DNA of 64,000 nucleotides, from NCBI RefSeq assembly GCF_010729665.1, contig NZ_AP022610.1, positions 4,092,001 to 4,156,000 of the forward strand, written 5' to 3'. This DNA is from Mycolicibacterium madagascariense. Lineage in GTDB: Bacteria > Actinomycetota > Actinomycetes > Mycobacteriales > Mycobacteriaceae. Shown piece after piece: positions 1 through 7,380 of this stretch. The notes below the pieces were generated by a model. It was not told the DNA's origin. It worked only from the letters and a program-made list of their open reading frames with translations, and searched no databases. Position 1 is the stretch's first letter; each line of letters opens with the position of its first letter. The position numbers and the translations under genes were made by a program.

Positions 1-457
1 GCCACTCGTTCAGCGCGTGCACGATGACGTGGATGGCGACCGGGTCGTCGGCGAGCCGCTCCTCGATGAGGCTGGCCAGCGTCGGGAACATGAGCGAACG
101 GTCCAGGCCCAGCTCGTTCATCTTCTCCAGCCGCGGCCCGGGTTCGAAGAACGCCGGGATGGCCCGCATGGGCTCACCGAACAGCTCGCGCTTGCTCTTG
201 CCGTCGGGGTTGCCGAACTTGAAGTACTCCTCCCAGGCACCCGGCTGCGCCACCACCGAGAACGTGGGGTTGGGGATGTAGTTGCTGATCTGACCCTTCA
301 GCGCGATCTTGGTGCGCCCGTTCACCTCGACGTACTGGACGACGTCCTTGTATTCCTTGGGCAGGAACTTGGTCATCGCCTCGGGCGGCTCGTACAGGTG
401 GTTGTCGGCGTCGAACAGCGGGAACGGTACATCGACACGGTGTGATAGTTGACCCAT
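1..457 (-). CDS. Amidohydrolase family 2 metal-dependent hydrolase, C-terminus cut by window edge
   Basis: The open frame runs from ATG at 457 off the left edge, so only about 152 N-terminal residues are visible. An AGGAG ribosome site lies seven bases before the ATG. The N-terminus contains DADNHLYEPP, the Asp-x-x-His-type opening of the TIM-barrel amidohydrolase-2 family (ACMSD/decarboxylase-like), in which these residues help hold a divalent metal. Three other members of this family are in the window (27253, 28366, 51986), so the locus uses it repeatedly. The 46-bp gap before it carries a perfect GAGAAT-N3-ATTCTC operator, so it is probably regulated separately from the acyl-CoA synthetase just upstream. 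The substrate is unknown; hydrolysis or decarboxylation of a ring-derived acid is a family-level guess. Confidence 0.85.
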   Translation of the reverse strand, partial: MGQLSHRVDVPFPLFDADNHLYEPPEAMTKFLPKEYKDVVQYVEVNGRTKIALKGQISNYIPNPTFSVVAQPGAWEEYFKFGNPDGKSKRELFGEPMRAIPAFFEPGPRLEKMNELGLDRSLMFPTLASLIEERLADDPVAIHVIVHALNEW

Positions 458-480
458 GGGAAGACTCCTTTTCCTATTGC

Positions 481-495
481 GAGAATCATATTCTC
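481..495. promoter_or_regulatory. Operator O1, perfect GAGAAT-N3-ATTCTC inverted repeat
   Basis: GAGAATcatATTCTC, two perfect 6-bp arms with a 3-bp spacer, ends 24 bp before the start codon of the amidohydrolase at 457. It belongs to a family of sites repeated through the window. The position suits repression of that gene's promoter by a TetR-type dimer (inference). Confidence 0.75.
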
Positions 496-503
496 ATAAC
501 TGG

Positions 504-2057
504 TCACATGGCAACGGTGGGTCGTGCTTCGGCCAGGCCCTGCCGCACGCGAAACTTCTGGACCTTCCCGCTCGCCGTGCGCGGAAAGTCGTCGGCCTCG
601 TGCAACTCCTCCGGCCATTTCTGGCGCGCCACGCCGGCGCGGTCGAAGTGCGCCCGCACCTCGTCCAGGGTCGGCATCGTCAGCCCCGGCCTGATCCGCA
701 GGACCGCCGCGGTCCGCTCGCCGAGGCGCTCGTCGGGCGCTGCCACCACGACGGCCTCGGCCACCTGCGGCATGGCGAGCAGCACCTCCTCCACCTCCAC
801 CGCGGAGACGTTCTCGCCGCCGCGGATGATGACGTCGGCCTTGCGGTCGGTGATGGTCAGGTAGCCGTCGGCGTCGAGCACGCCGACGTCGCCGGTGTGG
901 TACCAGCCGTCGGCGTCGAAGGCCTTGGCCGTCAGCGCGGCGTCGGTGTAGCCGAGGCAGAGGTCGGGACCGCGGCTGAGGATCTCGCCGTCCTCGGCGA
1001 GCCTGACCTCCACCCCCGGACGGGCATTGCCGTCGGTGTAGAGCCGCTTGTCCTCCGGCGCGTCGCGGCCGGACCCGGTGATCGACGGGTGCTCGGTGCT
1101 GCCGTAGGACCGAAAGACGAAGACGCCGAGGTCGGCAAGACGCCTGGTCACCGCGACGGGCACGGTCGACCCACCGAGGCCGACGGTCTTGATGTGGCGC
1201 CGGTGCTCGGCGGTGCAGTCGGGATGGTCCAGCAGGCTGGTGACGAAGTAGGGCGGACCTCCGCCGATGGTGATCCCGTCGGACTTCATCAGCGCCAGCA
1301 CCGCGGCCGGGTCGAAGACGTCGGCGAGGTCGATCGGCGCGCCCTCGACGACCGGGATGAGGAACGCGCCGACCATGCCGATGAAGTGCCCGACCGGCGT
1401 CGCCGTCAGCTGCCTGCCGCGGTCGGGCGGATAGTTCGCCAGCAGTTGGCGGGTCTCGAAGCCCAGCGTCTGATGACTGTGCACGACGCCCTTGGGGTCG
1501 CGCGTCGTTCCCGACGTGAACGCGATGAGCGCGGGTGCGCCCGGATCGGTGGCGAGCGTGCCGGCCATGGGTTCGTCGGCGAGCAGGTCGTCGAAGCTGG
1601 CCTCACCCACCAGCGCCACGATCGGCACGTCGCGCACCAGGTCCGGCTGGAACGCCATCCGGCCGAACTCCCTGGCCGTGACGAAGACCTTGGGCTTCGC
1701 GGTGGCGAGGATGTGCCCGACCTCCTTGCGACCGTAGAAGTGCACGATCGGCACCACCACCGCGCCGAGGAAGGCCGTCGCCCAGAAGGCGGCCGCCGCC
1801 TCCATCCAGTTCGGCAACTGCAGCGCGACGACGTCCCCCGGTCCGACGCCGCGCCGGCTCAGGCCCGCTGCCAGCCGCCGAGCGACGTCCTCGACGTCGC
1901 GGAACGCGCCGACCCACGGCCGGTGCGCGGAGTGCACCTGGAACCCGGTGTCGGGGTGCGCCTCGAGTCCGCGCGCGAGCATCGCGCCGAGGGTCTCCGA
2001 GGTCCACCACCCCTGCTCCACGTAGTGTCTGGCCAGCTCTACCGGGATGACACGCAT
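504..2057 (-). CDS. Acyl-CoA synthetase (FadD-type, AMP-forming)
   Basis: A 517-residue member of the ANL adenylating superfamily that activates a carboxylic acid to its CoA thioester through an acyl-AMP. The nucleotide-binding loop TSGTTRDPKG is at 181-190, YGSTEHP at 318-324, WYHTGD at 385-390, and the C-terminal catalytic lysine lies in RTASGKVQK near residue 498. Length is normal for FadD proteins. I chose ATG 2057, with GGAGG 14-18 bases upstream; an in-frame GTG at 2072 would add five residues but overlaps that ribosome site. It is divergent from the crotonase at 2175, and an ATTCTC-N7-GAGAAT operator lies between them, so both are probably co-regulated. It probably activates the imported substrate or a side-chain acid. 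Confidence 0.9.
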   Translation of the reverse strand: MRVIPVELARHYVEQGWWTSETLGAMLARGLEAHPDTGFQVHSAHRPWVGAFRDVEDVARRLAAGLSRRGVGPGDVVALQLPNWMEAAAAFWATAFLGAVVVPIVHFYGRKEVGHILATAKPKVFVTAREFGRMAFQPDLVRDVPIVALVGEASFDDLLADEPMAGTLATDPGAPALIAFTSGTTRDPKGVVHSHQTLGFETRQLLANYPPDRGRQLTATPVGHFIGMVGAFLIPVVEGAPIDLADVFDPAAVLALMKSDGITIGGGPPYFVTSLLDHPDCTAEHRRHIKTVGLGGSTVPVAVTRRLADLGVFVFRSYGSTEHPSITGSGRDAPEDKRLYTDGNARPGVEVRLAEDGEILSRGPDLCLGYTDAALTAKAFDADGWYHTGDVGVLDADGYLTITDRKADVIIRGGENVSAVEVEEVLLAMPQVAEAVVVAAPDERLGERTAAVLRIRPGLTMPTLDEVRAHFDRAGVARQKWPEELHEADDFPRTASGKVQKFRVRQGLAEARPTVAM

Positions 2058-2116
2058 GGGGTCGGCACCCACCTCCGTCGCTGTTCGGGACGGTCGCCCG
2101 ACCCTGCGGTGATGTT

Positions 2117-2135
2117 ATTCTCCCGAGCCGAGAAT
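2117..2135. promoter_or_regulatory. Operator O2, ATTCTC-N7-GAGAAT
   Basis: The same half-sites as O1 in the outward arrangement with a 7-bp spacer, between the divergent fadD-like gene and the crotonase. The flanks (TGTT before, GCCAA after) closely match the site at 6769, which supports a shared function. Confidence 0.6.
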
Positions 2136-2174
2136 GCCAATATCGTCAGCAGAGAACGTCAGGAGAAGACAGGC

Positions 2175-2900
2175 ATGGTCGACCTCGAGATCGACGACGG
2201 ATTGGCCGTCATGACGATCGATCGGCCCCACGCCCGCAACGCCATCTCCCTCGACACGATGGATCAGCTCGACGACGCGCTGACCCGCGCCGCCGGTGCG
2301 CGCGCCCTGGTGCTCAAGGGTGCCGGCGACAAGGCCTTCGTCTCCGGCGGCGACCTCAAGGAACTGAGCGCCCTGCGCACCACGGCCGACGCGGCGGCCA
2401 TGGCACGGCGGATGCGGGGCGTCTGCGATCGCATCGCCGCGTTCCCCGGCCCGACGCTGGCCGCCCTCAACGGTCACGCGATCGGCGGCGGCGCGGAATT
2501 CGCCGTGGCCGCCGACATCAGGATCGCGGCCGACGACGTCAAGATCGGCTTCAGTCAGGTCACGCTGGCCATCATGCCGGCCTGGGGTGGCGCCGAGCGC
2601 CTCGCCGAGCTGGTCGGCAGGGGCAGGGCGCTGTTGCTCGCGGGCACGGGCCGCATCCTGGGCGCCGAGGAGGCGCAGCGCCTCGGCCTGATCGACGTCG
2701 TGGCGTCACGCGCCAGCTTCGAGGACGAGTGGCGGGCGCTGGGCCGCGCGCTCGCCGCGCCGCCGGTCGTCGACATCAAGCGCGTGATCGCCGGGGTGCC
2801 CGCCGAGGAGGCCATCGGCGCGTTCGCCGACCTGTGGGTGTCCGACGAGCACTGGGCCGCCGCCGAACGCGTCATGAACCGTCCGCGCGGCGCCGGCTAG
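2175..2900 (+). CDS. Enoyl-CoA hydratase/isomerase family protein
   Basis: A 241-residue crotonase-fold protein. The oxyanion-hole segments are visible: SGGDLKEL at about 57-64 and GHAIGGGAE at 100-108. Glu108 matches the first catalytic glutamate of enoyl-CoA hydratase. The second, normally in a QPE motif, is Thr near residue 130 (SQVTLAIMP), so hydration chemistry is uncertain and isomerase, hydrolase or retro-Claisen activity is possible. The ATG at 2175 follows AGGAGAAG at a normal distance. A much longer open frame extends upstream but is antisense to fadD and I discount it. It is expected to act in beta-oxidation of the activated substrate in the cytoplasm. Confidence 0.85.
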   Translation: MVDLEIDDGLAVMTIDRPHARNAISLDTMDQLDDALTRAAGARALVLKGAGDKAFVSGGDLKELSALRTTADAAAMARRMRGVCDRIAAFPGPTLAALNGHAIGGGAEFAVAADIRIAADDVKIGFSQVTLAIMPAWGGAERLAELVGRGRALLLAGTGRILGAEEAQRLGLIDVVASRASFEDEWRALGRALAAPPVVDIKRVIAGVPAEEAIGAFADLWVSDEHWAAAERVMNRPRGAG

Positions 2901-2960
2901 CGAGGCCCCGCCGTCACGGCTCTCGGGACGGCATCGCGAACGGAGCCGTCATCATGTGTT

Positions 2961-2988
2961 GACGCCGTCATCAAAGGCTGACGGCGTC
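2961..2988. terminator. Strong hairpin after the crotonase gene
   Basis: GACGCCGTCA and TGACGGCGTC form a perfect 10-bp stem with an 8-base loop, 60 bp after the crotonase stop. There is no T-tract, which is common for mycobacterial terminators. A terminator role is inferred from position. Confidence 0.5.
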
Positions 2989-3080
2989 TGAGCCGCACTC
3001 ACTTCCAGACCGGCCTCGCCCTCACCGCGACCAGATTTGTCCGCCGTTCTCGACCACCCCGGATAACTACGTTCTAAAAT

Positions 3081-3542
3081 ATGGAAATGATCTTTCCAGC
3101 ACGTCGGACCACCTATCGCCGGCTGGTGGCGATCGGCCCGGCGGTGCTGGCCGCCGGCCTGCTCGCCAGCGCCGGGGTGGCGACCGCCGACGACGACCCA
3201 GCGCCGGGACCGCCGTTGCACGCGGTCAAGTACACGGTGTTCTCGGAGACGCCCTTCCGCAACGCCGAGATCTACTACCGCGCCGTCGACCCGCCGAACT
3301 TCGCGGACTACAGCCACAATCCGTACGTGTTCAGCCCCAACGTCGAGGCCGACGTCGGACCCACCCAGATGTGGACGATGGACGTGATGCTGGCCGACCC
3401 GACGAACTGGGCCATGGTGACGGCGACGAGCCTGGACTCCCCCAAGCGGCCGAACTTCCACTGCGTGCTCGCCGTCGACGGCACCGTGGTGGCGACCAAT
3501 CAGGGGCCGAAGGGCGCGCTCTGCTCGATCCGGAACTGGTGA
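3081..3542 (+). CDS. Small secreted protein, MmpS-like
   Basis: A 153-residue protein with an N-terminal signal or anchor segment (about residues 15-36, ending ATADD) and a beta-rich exported domain. The layout VKYTVFSE, AEIYYRA, WAMVTATS, FHCVLAVDGTVVATN and ALCSI recalls MmpS proteins, the small partners of MmpL lipid transporters. The two cysteines, in FHC and LCS, could form a disulfide as in that fold. No MmpL gene is in the window. No clear ribosome site precedes ATG 3081, and an AT-rich stretch lies just upstream, so a leaderless transcript or the ATG six bases downstream is possible. The MmpS similarity was judged by eye. Confidence 0.6.
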   Translation: MEMIFPARRTTYRRLVAIGPAVLAAGLLASAGVATADDDPAPGPPLHAVKYTVFSETPFRNAEIYYRAVDPPNFADYSHNPYVFSPNVEADVGPTQMWTMDVMLADPTNWAMVTATSLDSPKRPNFHCVLAVDGTVVATNQGPKGALCSIRNW

Positions 3543-3559
3543 GCGCGATGACGGGCGGG

Positions 3560-4183
3560 TCAGGCCGTCGACGTCGCGCTCGCCGGGGTGTCCACGCGCA
3601 CGCGTTCGCCCTCCAGCCGACGCAGCCACTCCTCGCAGAACGCCAGCATCTCGGCGTGGCCGTTCGACATGCCCAGCGCCCGCTCGAGCACCAGCACCTG
3701 GGAGACACTCGTGGCGAACAGCGCCCACACCACCGGCGGAACGTCGGTCTGCTCGTACCCGTAGCGCTTGAGGGCGGCCGCCATCGCCTCGACCTGCTGT
3801 TCGCGAAAACGCTCGGCGTAGATGGCGATCTCGGTGCGCAGGGCCTTGCGATGATTCGCCAGACCCATGAACTCCATCGTGAGCTGAGTGGCGTCGGGGT
3901 CGGTGCCGAACTCCCACAGCGCCCACAGCGGTTGGTCGGACTGCAGCGCCGTGGCCAGCGCGTCGAGACCCTGGGTCGCCCTGCGGCGGAACACCTCGAT
4001 GAACATCTCGTCCATGGCGCGGAAGTAGTAGTGCACCAGTTGCGGTTTGAGTCCGGCGCGTTCGGCCACCCGCCGCGACGTCACCGCCGCGTAGCCGTCC
4101 TCCAGCATCAGCGCCTCGGCGGCATCGAGCAGCACGCCGCGGTTCTTGGCGTCCGGCCCTCCGATCCTGCGGTCCGATGGCAT
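3560..4183 (-). CDS. TetR-family transcriptional regulator
   Basis: A 207-residue protein with the TetR DNA-binding domain at the N-terminus (helix-turn-helix about residues 35-54, SRRVAERAGLKPQLVHYYF) followed by a helical ligand domain. ATG 4183 follows GAAGGA; in-frame upstream codons lack a ribosome site. It diverges from the P450 at 4365, and the 181-bp gap holds two adjacent TGCTNAGCA palindromes that are the natural candidate for its operator. This is a different motif from the GAGAAT sites, so it probably controls only the P450, itself and perhaps the few other TGCTNAGCA genes. The ligand is unknown. Confidence 0.88.
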   Translation of the reverse strand: MPSDRRIGGPDAKNRGVLLDAAEALMLEDGYAAVTSRRVAERAGLKPQLVHYYFRAMDEMFIEVFRRRATQGLDALATALQSDQPLWALWEFGTDPDATQLTMEFMGLANHRKALRTEIAIYAERFREQQVEAMAAALKRYGYEQTDVPPVVWALFATSVSQVLVLERALGMSNGHAEMLAFCEEWLRRLEGERVRVDTPASATSTA

Positions 4184-4273
4184 GCCCGCACATCCTTCAC
4201 TGAGTCCGTCGATTTCGCTGTGCCGATGGTAGACGCCGCGCGGCCAGGCAACCTTGACCGCGACCCTACGCGA

Positions 4274-4293
4274 TGCTAAGCATGTGCTCAGCA
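4274..4293. promoter_or_regulatory. Twin TGCTNAGCA palindromes between TetR and P450
   Basis: TGCTAAGCA (4274-4282) and TGCTCAGCA (4285-4293) are two 9-bp palindromes with centres 11 bp apart, on one face of the helix, in the divergent promoter region. This is a likely TetR operator. Confidence 0.55.
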
Positions 4294-4320
4294 CTTTCAG
4301 CCCCCAAGGTTTGCGCCGTT

Positions 4321-4334
4321 GCGCCACGTGGCGC
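4321..4334. promoter_or_regulatory. Perfect 14-bp palindrome in the P450 leader
   Basis: GCGCCACGTGGCGC lies 31 bp upstream of the P450 start. It could be a second operator or an RNA hairpin in the leader. Its function is not known. Confidence 0.35.
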
Positions 4335-4364
4335 CTCGCGGCTTCGGAAGGAACTCACCCACAG

Positions 4365-5645
4365 ATGACCGCTGACTTCGACACCGTCGACTACTTCACG
4401 GATCAGACCCTGGTTCCCGATCCCCATCCGTACTTCGACCACCTGCGCAGCAAGTGTCCGGTGGTCCGCGAGCCGAACTACGGCGTGCTCGCGATCACCG
4501 GTTACGACGAGGCGAACACCGTGCTCAAGGACACCGACACGTTCTCGTCGTGCATCGCGGTCGCCGGTCCCTTCCCACCCCTGCCGTTCACGCCCGAGGG
4601 CGACGACATCACCGCCCAGATCAACGAACACCGTTCTCTCATGCCGATGTTCGAGCACATGGTCACCATGGATCCGCCCGATCACACCAACGCCCGGTCG
4701 CTGCTGAACCGTCTCCTCACGCCCAGCCGGCTGAAGGAGAACGAGGAGTTCATGTGGCGGCTGGCCGACGACTGCCTCGACGACTTCGTCGCCCAGGGCA
4801 AGTGCGAATTCCTGTCCGCGTACGCAAAGCCGTTCTCGCTGTTGGTGATTGCCAACCTCCTCGGCGTCCCCAGCGAGGACTACGACGAGTTCCGCGCCGT
4901 ACTCGGCTCGCCGCGCCCGGGGGCTCAGGTGGGTTCCCTCGACGGCGAACTCGTCGGGCTCAACCCCCTCGAGTGGCTCGACGACAAGTTCGTCGGCTAC
5001 CTCGAGGACCGCCGGGCGACGCCGCGCGACGACGTGCTCACCGCACTGGCCACGGCCAAGTACCCGGACGGTTCCACGCCGCCGGTGCTCGAGGTCGCGC
5101 GGTCGGCGACCTTCCTGTTCGCCGCGGGCCAGGAGACCACCACGAAGCTGCTGTCGGCGTCGATCAAGGTGCTCGGCGACCGCCCCGACATCCAGGACGC
5201 CCTGCGCCGAGACCGCAGCCGCATCCCGGTCTTCGTCGAGGAGTCGCTGCGGATGGACGCCCCCGTCAAGAGCCAATTCCGGTTGTCCAAGAAGAACACT
5301 CACCTCGGCGACATCGACGTGCCCGCCGGCACGACGCTGATGGTGTGCCCGGGCGCGGTCAATCGCGACCCGGAGCGGTTCGAGAACCCGCACGAGTTCA
5401 GCCTGGACCGCAAGAACGTGCGCGAGCACATCGCCTTCGGCCGCGGCGTGCACTCCTGCCCGGGTGGACCGCTGGCCCGCGTCGAGGGCCGGGTGTCGAT
5501 GGAACGCATCCTCGACCGAATGGCCGACATCACCATCGACGAGGACAAGCACGGCCCGGCCGGCGATCGCAGCTATAACTACGAGCCCACCTTCATCCTG
5601 CGCGGACTGACCGAGATCAACATCAGGTTCACCCCGGCCGGCTAG
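4365..5645 (+). CDS. Cytochrome P450
   Basis: A 426-residue soluble bacterial P450, expected to insert one oxygen atom into a hydrophobic substrate. The I-helix oxygen-activation motif AGQETT is at 254-259, the ExxR motif ESLR at 293-296, and the heme loop FGRGVHSCPG at 358-367 with Cys365 as heme ligand. The usual acidic residue before Thr is Glu here, as in the P450s at 37116 and 39153. ATG 4365 follows GGAAGGAA. It is nearly colinear with the P450 at 39153 (the two start within a few residues and share FSSC and RLKENE), so the two look like paralogs. Unlike the other three P450s it has no adjacent ferredoxin and must borrow one. Confidence 0.93.
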   Translation: MTADFDTVDYFTDQTLVPDPHPYFDHLRSKCPVVREPNYGVLAITGYDEANTVLKDTDTFSSCIAVAGPFPPLPFTPEGDDITAQINEHRSLMPMFEHMVTMDPPDHTNARSLLNRLLTPSRLKENEEFMWRLADDCLDDFVAQGKCEFLSAYAKPFSLLVIANLLGVPSEDYDEFRAVLGSPRPGAQVGSLDGELVGLNPLEWLDDKFVGYLEDRRATPRDDVLTALATAKYPDGSTPPVLEVARSATFLFAAGQETTTKLLSASIKVLGDRPDIQDALRRDRSRIPVFVEESLRMDAPVKSQFRLSKKNTHLGDIDVPAGTTLMVCPGAVNRDPERFENPHEFSLDRKNVREHIAFGRGVHSCPGGPLARVEGRVSMERILDRMADITIDEDKHGPAGDRSYNYEPTFILRGLTEINIRFTPAG

Positions 5646-5739
5646 CCCTCCGGAGCGCGTAAACCCGCGTGGCAAAACGCCTTACGACGCGACGGTGACC
5701 GCTAGGCTTGGCTCGGAACCGCGTCGGCGAGGACGGGAG

Positions 5740-6237
5740 ATGGCGATGGCCACAGCAACGAGAGCGGCTGCCGTCGCTGCGGCGGCGATGGCAGCCGCGA
5801 CGCTGTACGCGCCGGTCGCCGACGCCGCGGTCGGCATGAAGATCGGCAATTACGTCGTCGACAACGACCGGTGGAACGACCATTCGTGGGTCTGGTCGAT
5901 CACGCACTCGTGCAACGACGGAGCGGCCGACTGCGGCACGTACTTCGACGACCCCGTGTTGGCACCGCACACCGACAACCTGAACGTGATGGCGATTCCG
6001 CGGCCGCCGAAGAGTCAACAGTGGCAGGCCACGGCGTTCTTCGCCGACGGTAGGTACACGGTCACCGTCGACGTGCCGGACGGTGTCCGCTGCATCGGCT
6101 ACAACCTGCCGTCTCACGACGTCTACAGCTGGGATGCCGCCACCCTCGCCGGCACGATCGTCTCGACCTACGATGCGGGCTGCTACAACGGACCCGGCGG
6201 CACCAGCAACTACACCTTTGCGCTGCAACGCATGTGA
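5740..6237 (+). CDS. Small secreted protein with four cysteines
   Basis: About 165 residues with a clear signal peptide (ATRAAAVAAAAM, then LYAPVADA) and an exported domain carrying four cysteines (HSC, ADC, VRC, AGC), likely two disulfides. It shares a loose pattern with the secreted protein at 6833: an N-terminal strand with D/N-x-W, an early Cys pair, a mid-chain cysteine and a late cysteine. This suggests one family of mycobacterial exported proteins. Start choice is ambiguous between ATG 5740 and ATG 5746; the latter has slightly better spacing from GGGAG. It is the first of three secreted-protein genes beside mceF, so a cell-envelope role in substrate uptake is possible. No enzymatic motif is seen. 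Confidence 0.75.
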   Translation: MAMATATRAAAVAAAAMAAATLYAPVADAAVGMKIGNYVVDNDRWNDHSWVWSITHSCNDGAADCGTYFDDPVLAPHTDNLNVMAIPRPPKSQQWQATAFFADGRYTVTVDVPDGVRCIGYNLPSHDVYSWDAATLAGTIVSTYDAGCYNGPGGTSNYTFALQRM

Positions 6238-6249
6238 CGTCGGCTGGGC

Positions 6250-6672
6250 TTAGATGTCCCCGCGCGTCCAGGTACTGGCGCCCTCGCGGGCGTCGCACGA
6301 CAGGAACAGCCCGTCGGGTGCCTGCGCCATCTCGCCGTCGCGTCCGGAGCAATTGCTCCCTTCGAGCTTGACGCCGCGCAGTTCGGTGGTGCGGAACCAC
6401 CTGGCCGCCAGCCGGCGCGGTGAGCCGCAGAACACCAGCCGCCCCCAGTCGGTCACACCGAAGACGTAGTAGGTGGTGTTGTCGCACGGCGCGCCGAGCA
6501 CGACCCCCGGCTGAATGCCCGGCACGCACGCCGGCTCATTGCACGACGTCGGATCGTCGGCGGGGGCGGGGTCGGCGGGATCGGCGGTCGCCGGGGGCGG
6601 CGCCAGCAGCCCGGCGACGACGAGAGCCGCGGCGGCAACGACGGTTCGCACGATAGCCACTGTGCCATACAT
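6250..6672 (-). CDS. Small secreted cysteine-rich protein
   Basis: 140 residues: signal peptide (VRTVVAAAALVVAGLLA, then PATA), a Pro/Asp-rich linker, and an exported domain with six cysteines (SC, AC, PC, FC, NC, SC), consistent with three disulfides. I prefer ATG 6672. An in-frame ATG at 6699 would add nine residues encoded by the operator sequence itself and has no ribosome site. A GAGAGT-N3-ATTCTC operator abuts the start, so RNA polymerase or ribosome access is probably controlled by the locus regulator. It is convergent with the gene at 5740 and divergent from the one at 6833. The function is unknown; a surface or periplasmic helper for the Mce importer is an inference. Confidence 0.7.
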   Translation of the reverse strand: MYGTVAIVRTVVAAAALVVAGLLAPPPATADPADPAPADDPTSCNEPACVPGIQPGVVLGAPCDNTTYYVFGVTDWGRLVFCGSPRRLAARWFRTTELRGVKLEGSNCSGRDGEMAQAPDGLFLSCDAREGASTWTRGDI

Positions 6673-6687
6673 GAGAGTCGAATTCTC
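6673..6687. promoter_or_regulatory. Operator O3, GAGAGT-N3-ATTCTC
   Basis: GAGAGTcgaATTCTC, one mismatch from the perfect inverted repeat, immediately upstream of the secreted cysteine-rich protein. Confidence 0.6.
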
Positions 6688-6768
6688 GCCTTCGATCAAG
6701 TCGTGACAGGCACTTTCGGCTCTTCGGGGCGCGTGCGAAAGCCGCGATCACGAGCTGCGCGGGGTGTT

Positions 6769-6786
6769 ATTCTCAGTGCCAAGAAT
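6769..6786. promoter_or_regulatory. Operator O4, ATTCTC-N6-AAGAAT
   Basis: ATTCTC and AAGAAT face outward with a 6-bp spacer, 46 bp upstream of the GTG start at 6833. The flanks TGTT and GCCA are shared with O2. Confidence 0.5.
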
Positions 6787-6832
6787 GCCATTGCGATCCG
6801 CGCGTGCGCACGGGGCGGCGAAGGGTAGGACA

Positions 6833-7354
6833 GTGAGCGCATCGGGGTGGACGCGGGGTGCCGCACTTCTGGCATCGGTGACGGCGGCGCTCGCGACCGC
6901 ACCACACGCGGGCGCCGACGATGACTATGCCAAGTACGCCATGAACGGGACGTACTCGGTGGTGTCCAACGGCGAGTGGGCCAGGATGAACGACCGCTAC
7001 CAGGACGAGCCGTCGGTCCGCAGCACCTGGACCGTCACCTCGACCTGCAGCACCGCCCTCACCTGCGCGGGCAAGGTGACCAGCTCCCTCGGCTGGACCG
7101 AGGACATCTATACCACGATGGGCAACATGTGGTTCGTCAAACACTATGTGCCCGACTGGATTCCGTGCCCCGACGGGAGCACCGCCCCCGGGTTGCAGGT
7201 CTACAAGTTCTACCGCGCCAACGACGAAGGCATGACCTACGTCGACGATCCCAACTGGGCGGGCGAGGACGAGACCACCGGGGTGAGCGGCAACTGTGGC
7301 AGGAACCGGTCGCTGGTGCTCAACCTGCCGGTCAAGATGACCAAGATCGGCTAG
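6833..7354 (+). CDS. Secreted conserved mycobacterial-type protein
   Basis: 173 residues with a signal peptide (RGAALLASVTAALATAPHAGA) and a mature domain with cysteines in STC, LTC, IPC and GNC. GTG 6833 follows GGTAGGA; a longer open frame starting at 6764 would begin inside the operator and lacks a ribosome site. The mature part begins YSVVSNGEWA and contains STWTVTSTC. I recognise this as a style of exported protein common in mycobacteria, but no biochemical function is known to me. It is co-located with, but transcribed toward, mceF (convergent, 26 bp apart). An operator of the locus regulator sits upstream, which links its expression to catabolism. Confidence 0.75.
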   Translation: MSASGWTRGAALLASVTAALATAPHAGADDDYAKYAMNGTYSVVSNGEWARMNDRYQDEPSVRSTWTVTSTCSTALTCAGKVTSSLGWTEDIYTTMGNMWFVKHYVPDWIPCPDGSTAPGLQVYKFYRANDEGMTYVDDPNWAGEDETTGVSGNCGRNRSLVLNLPVKMTKIG

Positions 7355-7380
7355 TCGGCTCGGCCGTCCGGCGGGGCCGC

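Noticed and set aside
456..2174. Long open frame continuing upstream of the crotonase on the plus strand (together over 800 codons)
   Set aside because: It is the reverse complement of the acyl-CoA synthetase, has the skewed Arg/His/Val composition of antisense frames in high-GC DNA, and the crotonase has its own ATG with AGGAGAAG.
5740..5745. A confident choice between ATG 5740 and ATG 5746 for the secreted protein
   Set aside because: Both have a plausible GGGAG/GGACGG site; the difference is two residues before the signal peptide and cannot be settled from sequence.
3081..6672. Steroid-type KstR or KstR2 operators
   Set aside because: I looked for AACNNGTT-core and AAGCAAG/CTTGCTT palindromes in the intergenic regions and saw none convincing.
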